From: CAZUGH01 sp964619785
Lineage (GTDB): Bacteria; Bacillota; Clostridia; Lachnospirales; Lachnospiraceae
DNA: 10,144 nucleotides
NCBI GenBank assembly: GCA_964619785.1
Contig: CAZUGH010000066.1
Coordinates: 1 to 10,144, forward strand
Direction: 5' to 3'
In this document: positions 6,572 to 10,144 of the stretch, one piece after another
How the letters are laid out: each line of letters opens with the position of its first letter
Numbering within the stretch: the stretch's first letter is position 1
Made by a program: the position numbers and the translations under genes
The notes under the pieces: generated by a model
Database searches by the model: none
What the model saw: the letters and a program-made list of their open reading frames with translations, nothing else
Told to the model about the DNA's origin: nothing

Positions 6572-7345
6572 ACCGAGTCTACCTACGGAATTCACTGCTT
6601 TATCTAACATACTGTCCATCGTCTTTAATACTTTGGAGTTGGATTCATATGCTCTTGTGATGGCAATCATATTCACCATCTCAGATACAACATTAACATT
6701 CGACTGCTCTACATAGCCCTGTTCCACTGTCGCTGTACTATCCTTCTCCGTGGCACCTTCAACTGTTTCATACATGTTATCCCCGAACTTCTTCAGATAA
6801 TCATAGTCTTCAAAGTCCGTCAAATCCAATGTATCAATCGTTGTACCATCTGCTGTAATGACTCCTGATTTGCTAATCGCAATCGTTGTGGCATCAGTCG
6901 GAATCACAATATCTCCACCTCTACCCTGTACTCGATTGCCATTGGCATCTGTTAAGTATCCCCCATTTGTTATGGTAAAAGAACCATCTCTCGTATACTT
7001 GAATGATTCATTGCCCTGCTTGTCCACATATCTCAACTTGAAAAAGCCATTTCCACTTAAAGCCATGTCATACGTTCCGCCTGTCTGGCGAACCGATCCC
7101 TGGCCATAATCTGTATATACCTCACCAATCTTAACACCTAGATTCATCGTTCCGATATTGCGGTCAATATAAGCGTCGGATCCGTCCCTCACTTTTATTG
7201 CCAAGACATCTTTAAATGCCTGATTGGACACACTCTCCTTCTTATATCCAGCGGTGGCTGAATTCGCCAAGTTATTGGATATAATGTCAAGTCTGTTTTG
7301 CTCATTCTTCATCCCTGTATAAGCAGTGTATAGTCCTCTAACCAT
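6569..7345 (-). CDS. flgF: Flagellar basal-body rod protein, FlgF/FlhO type
   Basis: A 258-residue flagellar rod/hook-family protein, exported through the flagellar secretion apparatus. The N-terminus MVRGLYTAYTGMKNEQNRLD-IISNNLANSATAGYKKES (1-38) carries the class signature. The core has TYDMALSGNGFFKLR (91-105) and YTRDGSF (117-123). The C-terminus has GYVEQSNVNVVSEMVNMI (210-227) and TRAYESNSKVLKTMDSML. It is shorter and more divergent in the middle than the FlgG encoded next door. Its place directly after mreB/mbl matches Bacillus flhO, so FlgF-like proximal rod protein is the best call; a FlgG paralogue name is equally usable. Its ribosome binding site AAGGAG (7354-7359) overlaps the stop codon of mreB/mbl, a tight coupling. 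Confidence 0.87.
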   Translation of the reverse strand: MVRGLYTAYTGMKNEQNRLDIISNNLANSATAGYKKESVSNQAFKDVLAIKVRDGSDAYIDRNIGTMNLGVKIGEVYTDYGQGSVRQTGGTYDMALSGNGFFKLRYVDKQGNESFKYTRDGSFTITNGGYLTDANGNRVQGRGGDIVIPTDATTIAISKSGVITADGTTIDTLDLTDFEDYDYLKKFGDNMYETVEGATEKDSTATVEQGYVEQSNVNVVSEMVNMIAITRAYESNSKVLKTMDSMLDKAVNSVGRLG

Positions 7346-7356
7346 AGAGTCACTCC

Positions 7357-8349
7357 TTACTCGTCGCGGTTACCCGCCAAAAATTCTACGTATTTACCTG
7401 TTCCAATTGCTACTGCTGCCATCGGTTCTTCTGCTGTCATCGTTGTTATACCAGTTCTAGCCTCAAGTAATTCTTCTAGACCAAATAACAAGCTTCCACC
7501 ACCCGTAAGAACGATTCCACGGTCGGCAATATCTGCTGCCAATTCTGGTGGTGTCTTCTCTAACACACTATGAACCGCTTCTACAATCTGTGAAGTAGCA
7601 TCTTTTAATGCTTCTTCTGTCTCCTCAGAAGTAACGGTAATTGTCTTAGGAAGACCCGTTACTAAGTTACGTCCACGAACATCAACAGTCTGTACTTCTG
7701 GGCGTGGGAATGCAGAACCAATCTGAATCTTGATATCTTCTGCTGTTCTCTCACCGATAAGTAAATTATGCTTCTTACGCATATACCTTACCAATGCTTC
7801 ATCAAAATCATCACCAGCAATCTTAATTGATGTACTAACTACGGTTCCACCAAGGGAAATAACAGCAATGTCCGTTGTACCACCACCGATATCTACAATC
7901 ATGTTACCACATGGTCTAGCGATATCGATACCAGCTCCAATCGCTGCTGCAATTGGCTCCTCAATAATTCTTACATCACGACCACCAGCTTGAATCGCTG
8001 CATCTTCAACAGCCTTACGCTCAACCTCTGTAACACCACTTGGTACACAGATACTAATCAATGGCTTACGAAAACGCTGCTTACCTACTGCTTTTGTTAT
8101 AAAATATTTCAACATCTTCTCTGTCACTGTGTAATCTGAGATAACACCCTGACGAAGAGGACGAACTGCTACGATATTGCCAGGAGTTCTTCCAAGCATC
8201 AATCTTGCTTCTTCTCCAATTGCTTTAATGCGATTGGTATCACGGTCAAATGCTACAACTGAAGGCTCCTTAAGTACGACACCCTTACCATTGACATAAA
8301 CTAGAATACTCGCTGTTCCCAAATCAATTCCTATATCTGAACCCAACAT
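7357..8349 (-). CDS. mreB: MreB/Mbl actin-like cell-shape protein
   Basis: A full-length 330-residue bacterial actin that forms membrane-associated filaments guiding lateral peptidoglycan synthesis. The nucleotide-binding motifs are intact: phosphate-1 DIGIDLGTAS (5-14), phosphate-2 DIGGGTTDIAV (153-163), and adenosine motif GIVLTGGGSLLFGL (278-291). GEEARLMLGRTPGNIVAVRP (45-64) is a typical MreB-family block, and IIEEPIAAAIGAG (128-140) is also family-typical. Whether it is MreB proper or the Mbl paralogue cannot be settled from similarity by eye. The gene order with two rod genes matches Bacillus mbl-flhO-flhP and there is no mreC/mreD beside it, which favours Mbl. The start has AAAGGAG (8356-8362) about 6 bases upstream and a strong promoter. 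It is the first gene of the rod operon. Confidence 0.95.
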   Translation of the reverse strand: MLGSDIGIDLGTASILVYVNGKGVVLKEPSVVAFDRDTNRIKAIGEEARLMLGRTPGNIVAVRPLRQGVISDYTVTEKMLKYFITKAVGKQRFRKPLISICVPSGVTEVERKAVEDAAIQAGGRDVRIIEEPIAAAIGAGIDIARPCGNMIVDIGGGTTDIAVISLGGTVVSTSIKIAGDDFDEALVRYMRKKHNLLIGERTAEDIKIQIGSAFPRPEVQTVDVRGRNLVTGLPKTITVTSEETEEALKDATSQIVEAVHSVLEKTPPELAADIADRGIVLTGGGSLLFGLEELLEARTGITTMTAEEPMAAVAIGTGKYVEFLAGNRDE

Positions 8350-8389
8350 GTGAATCTCCTTTCTTATATAGAACTACATATCTTTCTAT

Positions 8390-8418
8390 ATTATAAACGC
8401 ATTTTACTATTTTTCCAA
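8390..8418 (-). promoter_or_regulatory. Sigma-A promoter of the mreB-flagellar rod operon
   Basis: On the minus strand TTGGAA (8418-8413), a 17-base spacer and a perfect TATAAT (8395-8390) lie in the 91-base gap after the SCIFF maturase. Transcription should start near 8383, about 34 bases before the mreB ATG. This makes the rod genes accessible to the housekeeping sigma factor. No clear terminator for the maturase gene is seen in the gap, so read-through from upstream is possible. Confidence 0.75.
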
Positions 8419-8440
8419 TACTTTTTGTGAATTTGTGGAA

Positions 8441-9814
8441 TTATTTTTCCTCGTCATATGCTGCCTGGAGCATAATTGCACATTCAACACGCTTTCTCTG
8501 AAGCTCACAACCCACTTCATAGGTCGTATTGATATCGCCATGACAGTTATATGCATTGGCAGCACATCCGCCACTACAGTAAAACTTGGCAAAACAATTC
8601 TTACACTCTTCTTTTGTATAGACATTGCAAAGCTTGAATTCATCTCGAATCTCAGTCTTCACAATACCGTCGTCCACATTACCCAAGCAAAACTCTTCCT
8701 TGCCCACAAACTGATGGCATGGATACAAGTCACCCCAAGGTGTCACTGCGAGATACTCTGTTCCCGAGCCACAACCCGATAACCGCTTATATACACAAGG
8801 GCCACCACTTAAATCTATCATGTAATGGAAAAAGTTAAAGCCTCTGCCTTCCTTCTTCCTCTTCAACATCTCTTTTGCTAAACGATCATAGCCTTCCTTG
8901 ATAATTGGAATATCCTCTTCACGGAATGCATATTCCTCAGATGGGTCTGCCACAACAGGCTCCACAGAGATTTGTTCAAATCCCTCATCCGCTAGAAGAA
9001 GTACATCCTCAACAAAATCCAGATTGTGATGTGTAAATGTACCACGAACGTAATACTTCTGCTGATTTCTCGTCTCGGCTACTTTCTTAAACTTAGGAAG
9101 AATCTCATCAAAGCTTCCTCTTCCATCCTTAAATGGACGCATATAGTCATGCACGCTCTTACGTCCATCGATACTAAGTACGATATTATCCATCTCTTTA
9201 TTTGCAAACTCGATGATATCATCATCAAGCAATACACCATTCGTCGTCAGCGTAAAGCGGAAATGCTTGTCCTTCTCTTCTTCAATGCTTCTTCCATAAG
9301 CAACGAGTTTCTTCACAACATCAAAGTTGAGCAGTGGCTCACCACCGAAGAAATCAACTTCTAGATTCCTACGACTTCCTGAATTGGCAACCAAGAAATC
9401 TAATGCCTTCTTACCAACCTCATAGCTCATCAGAGAACGATCCCCCTGATACTCACCTTCACCTGCAAAGCAATATCGACAAGACAGATTACATGCGTGA
9501 GCAATATGAAGACATAGTGCCTTCACTACTGTCTGGCGCTGTTTGAAATCAATCACACCATTCTCATAAATGTCCTCTGTAAATAGCGTTCCATTTTCCT
9601 TCAATTCCTCGATATCTTCGAAAACTTCCTTCATATCTGCTTTAGTTAAATTCTGATCTGCATATCGTGCAACAAGCTCATTCGTTATCTCTTCATGAGA
9701 CTTATCCTCATACATCGCAATTGTGTCATACACGACATCATCTACTACATGAATAGAACCACTGTTCACATCCAATACCATATTGTACCCATTATTCTTA
9801 TATTGATGAACCAT
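8441..9814 (-). CDS. SCIFF-peptide radical SAM maturase (thioether-forming, CteB-like)
   Basis: A 457-residue radical SAM/SPASM peptide maturase. The N-terminal 85 residues, starting MVHQYKNNGYNMVLDVNSGS, fit the precursor-recognition (RRE-like) domain of the SCIFF maturase family. The radical SAM core has C108-x3-C112-x2-C115 (ACNLSCRYC), which binds the 4Fe-4S cluster that cleaves S-adenosylmethionine, plus FFGGEP (155-160) and TLTTNG (188-193). The C-terminal SPASM region is cysteine-rich: C340, C348, C366, C376, C396, C404, C407, C413, C417, C424, C436 and C445, for two auxiliary clusters. Enzymes of this family, such as CteB of Clostridium thermocellum, install cysteine-to-threonine thioether bridges (ranthipeptides). 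The upstream in-frame ATG at 9826 lacks a spaced ribosome binding site; ATG 9814 has GAGG 6 bases before it. Its substrate gene is directly upstream. Confidence 0.93.
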   Translation of the reverse strand: MVHQYKNNGYNMVLDVNSGSIHVVDDVVYDTIAMYEDKSHEEITNELVARYADQNLTKADMKEVFEDIEELKENGTLFTEDIYENGVIDFKQRQTVVKALCLHIAHACNLSCRYCFAGEGEYQGDRSLMSYEVGKKALDFLVANSGSRRNLEVDFFGGEPLLNFDVVKKLVAYGRSIEEEKDKHFRFTLTTNGVLLDDDIIEFANKEMDNIVLSIDGRKSVHDYMRPFKDGRGSFDEILPKFKKVAETRNQQKYYVRGTFTHHNLDFVEDVLLLADEGFEQISVEPVVADPSEEYAFREEDIPIIKEGYDRLAKEMLKRKKEGRGFNFFHYMIDLSGGPCVYKRLSGCGSGTEYLAVTPWGDLYPCHQFVGKEEFCLGNVDDGIVKTEIRDEFKLCNVYTKEECKNCFAKFYCSGGCAANAYNCHGDINTTYEVGCELQRKRVECAIMLQAAYDEEK

Positions 9815-9854
9815 CTTTATCCTCATTTCCTGTTCTCTATTGTTACAAACAAAC

Positions 9855-9903
9855 GAGGACCTTGTCTGTAAACCACCATCCTTTGGTTCGCAAACTGGCC
9901 CTC
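9855..9903 (-). promoter_or_regulatory. Long intercistronic hairpin between SCIFF peptide and maturase genes (attenuator or partial terminator)
   Basis: In the minus-strand RNA the outer arms GAGGGCC (9903-9897) and GGUCCUC (9861-9855) pair over 7 bp. The inner arms GUUUGCGAACC (9895-9885) and GGUUUACAGAC (9874-9864) pair over 11 positions with one C-A mismatch. They are separated by a small 1x2 internal loop and closed by a 10-base loop. Three pairs are G-U wobbles valid only on this strand. A U-rich stretch GUUUGUUUGU follows. It lies 23 bases after the peptide stop and about 40 bases before the maturase start. It is likely a leaky terminator or an mRNA-stabilising end that makes peptide transcript exceed enzyme transcript. 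Confidence 0.6.
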
Positions 9904-9926
9904 CATTGCATTATACATAATACGAA

Positions 9927-10067
9927 TTATTTGTTTTCGCAGCTCTGATTACCAACTGTACAGCTTGTCTTGCATGCAGACTGACAAGATGTCTGGCATT
10001 CACCACAACCACCTTTTTTTAATGATTCTTTTAAATTCTTAGTTGTTAATGTCTTAATTCTCTTCAT
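9927..10067 (-). CDS. SCIFF (six-cysteine) ranthipeptide precursor
   Basis: A 46-residue peptide gene too short for usual gene callers. Reading the minus strand from ATG 10067 gives a basic leader (MKRIKTLTTKNLKESLKKGG, 1-20) and then a core with six cysteines at C21, C24, C28, C32, C36 and C43 (spacing x2, x3, x3, x3, x6), ending QSCENK. This is the six-Cys-in-forty-five (SCIFF) pattern, and the TSCQSACKTSCTVGNQSC stretch is the strongly conserved part of the family. Threonines T26, T34 and T37 sit among the cysteines as possible thioether acceptors; a C32-T37 bridge would match the one I recall reported for CteA. The ribosome binding site is AGGAAAGGA upstream of the start. The maturase gene follows. 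Biological role of SCIFF peptides is still unclear; quorum-type signalling has been proposed in some clostridia. Confidence 0.93.
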   Translation of the reverse strand: MKRIKTLTTKNLKESLKKGGCGECQTSCQSACKTSCTVGNQSCENK

Positions 10068-10099
10068 GATGATGCTTCCTTTCCTAAATAGATATATTC

Positions 10100-10128
10100 A
10101 GTATAACATAGGTTTTTCTCAAGTACAA
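10100..10128 (-). promoter_or_regulatory. Promoter of the SCIFF peptide-maturase operon
   Basis: On the minus strand TTGTAC (10128-10123), a 17-base spacer and TATACT (10105-10100) preceded by TGT form an extended -10 promoter. Transcription should start near 10093, giving a leader of about 26 bases before the peptide ATG. The -35 is a partial match; the extended -10 and spacing carry the call. Confidence 0.6.
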
Positions 10129-10144
10129 GTATCAGTTTCCTTTA

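Noticed and set aside
7753..7760. Sigma-28-like ACCGATAA on the plus strand inside mreB
   Set aside because: No TAAA-like box lies 15 bases upstream and it is antisense within a conserved coding region.
8407..8643. Minus-strand 78-codon reading frame overlapping the maturase end, and the plus-strand frame at 8435-8782
   Set aside because: Both are shadows of the SPASM-region coding sequence; they have no ribosome binding site or recognisable family.
8777..8784. CCCGATAA on the plus strand inside the maturase gene
   Set aside because: It lacks a matching -35 box and there is no downstream plus-strand gene.
1..10144. CRISPR arrays, insertion sequences, tRNA or rRNA genes, phage or defence modules
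   Set aside because: I saw no regular repeats, transposase motifs, cloverleaf-like segments or island-like change in composition; gene content is core chromosome.

Overview
The window looks like a piece of chromosome from a motile, flagellated member of the Clostridia, most likely a Lachnospiraceae-type Firmicute. Supporting signs are moderate-to-low GC, strong AGGAGG-type ribosome binding sites, RecD2 without a RecBC context, a ComFC-YvyF pair, an MreB/Mbl gene fused in an operon to rod genes, and a SCIFF peptide with its radical SAM maturase, a pair that is nearly a signature of the Clostridia. I see no mobile element, CRISPR array, tRNA or rRNA. It reads as core chromosome, not as an accessory island.

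Layout. At the left edge are the first 10 codons of a minus-strand gene, probably ridA (1-30). Divergent from it, on the plus strand, are an acyl-ACP thioesterase (167-880) and an S1-domain CvfB/YitL-type protein (877-1734). These two are joined by a GTGA overlap and end at a bidirectional terminator (1738-1787). Everything to the right is on the minus strand. Read in the direction of transcription (right to left) it is: the SCIFF peptide gene (10067-9927, not a predicted long ORF), an intercistronic hairpin, and the SCIFF maturase (9814-8441); then a clear sigma-A promoter, mreB/mbl (8349-7357), a flgF/flhO-type rod gene (7345-6569), flgG (6482-5670), a short flgJ-type rod-binding gene (5654-5286) and a hairpin terminator (5281-5254); then recD2 (5214-3001), comFC (2949-2227) and the flagellar-regulon protein yvyF (2207-1791).

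How the genes work together. mreB/mbl followed by two rod genes matches the mbl-flhO-flhP order of Bacillus, so an actin-like wall-elongation factor is co-transcribed with the proximal and distal rod subunits that must cross the wall. comFC-yvyF is the truncated remnant of the Bacillus comF-yvyF-flgM-flgN-flgK arrangement. The peptide gene and its radical SAM/SPASM enzyme form a self-contained thioether (ranthipeptide) biosynthesis pair. No protease or exporter for the peptide is visible before the window ends.

The most noteworthy non-coding signals are: (i) a long hairpin between the SCIFF peptide and maturase genes whose wobble pairs fit only the transcribed strand; (ii) a hairpin with the flgG Shine-Dalgarno in its loop and the start codon at its base; and (iii) a sigma-28/sigma-D-like promoter (TAAC-N15-ACCGATAA) in the flgF-flgG gap, just upstream of that hairpin.
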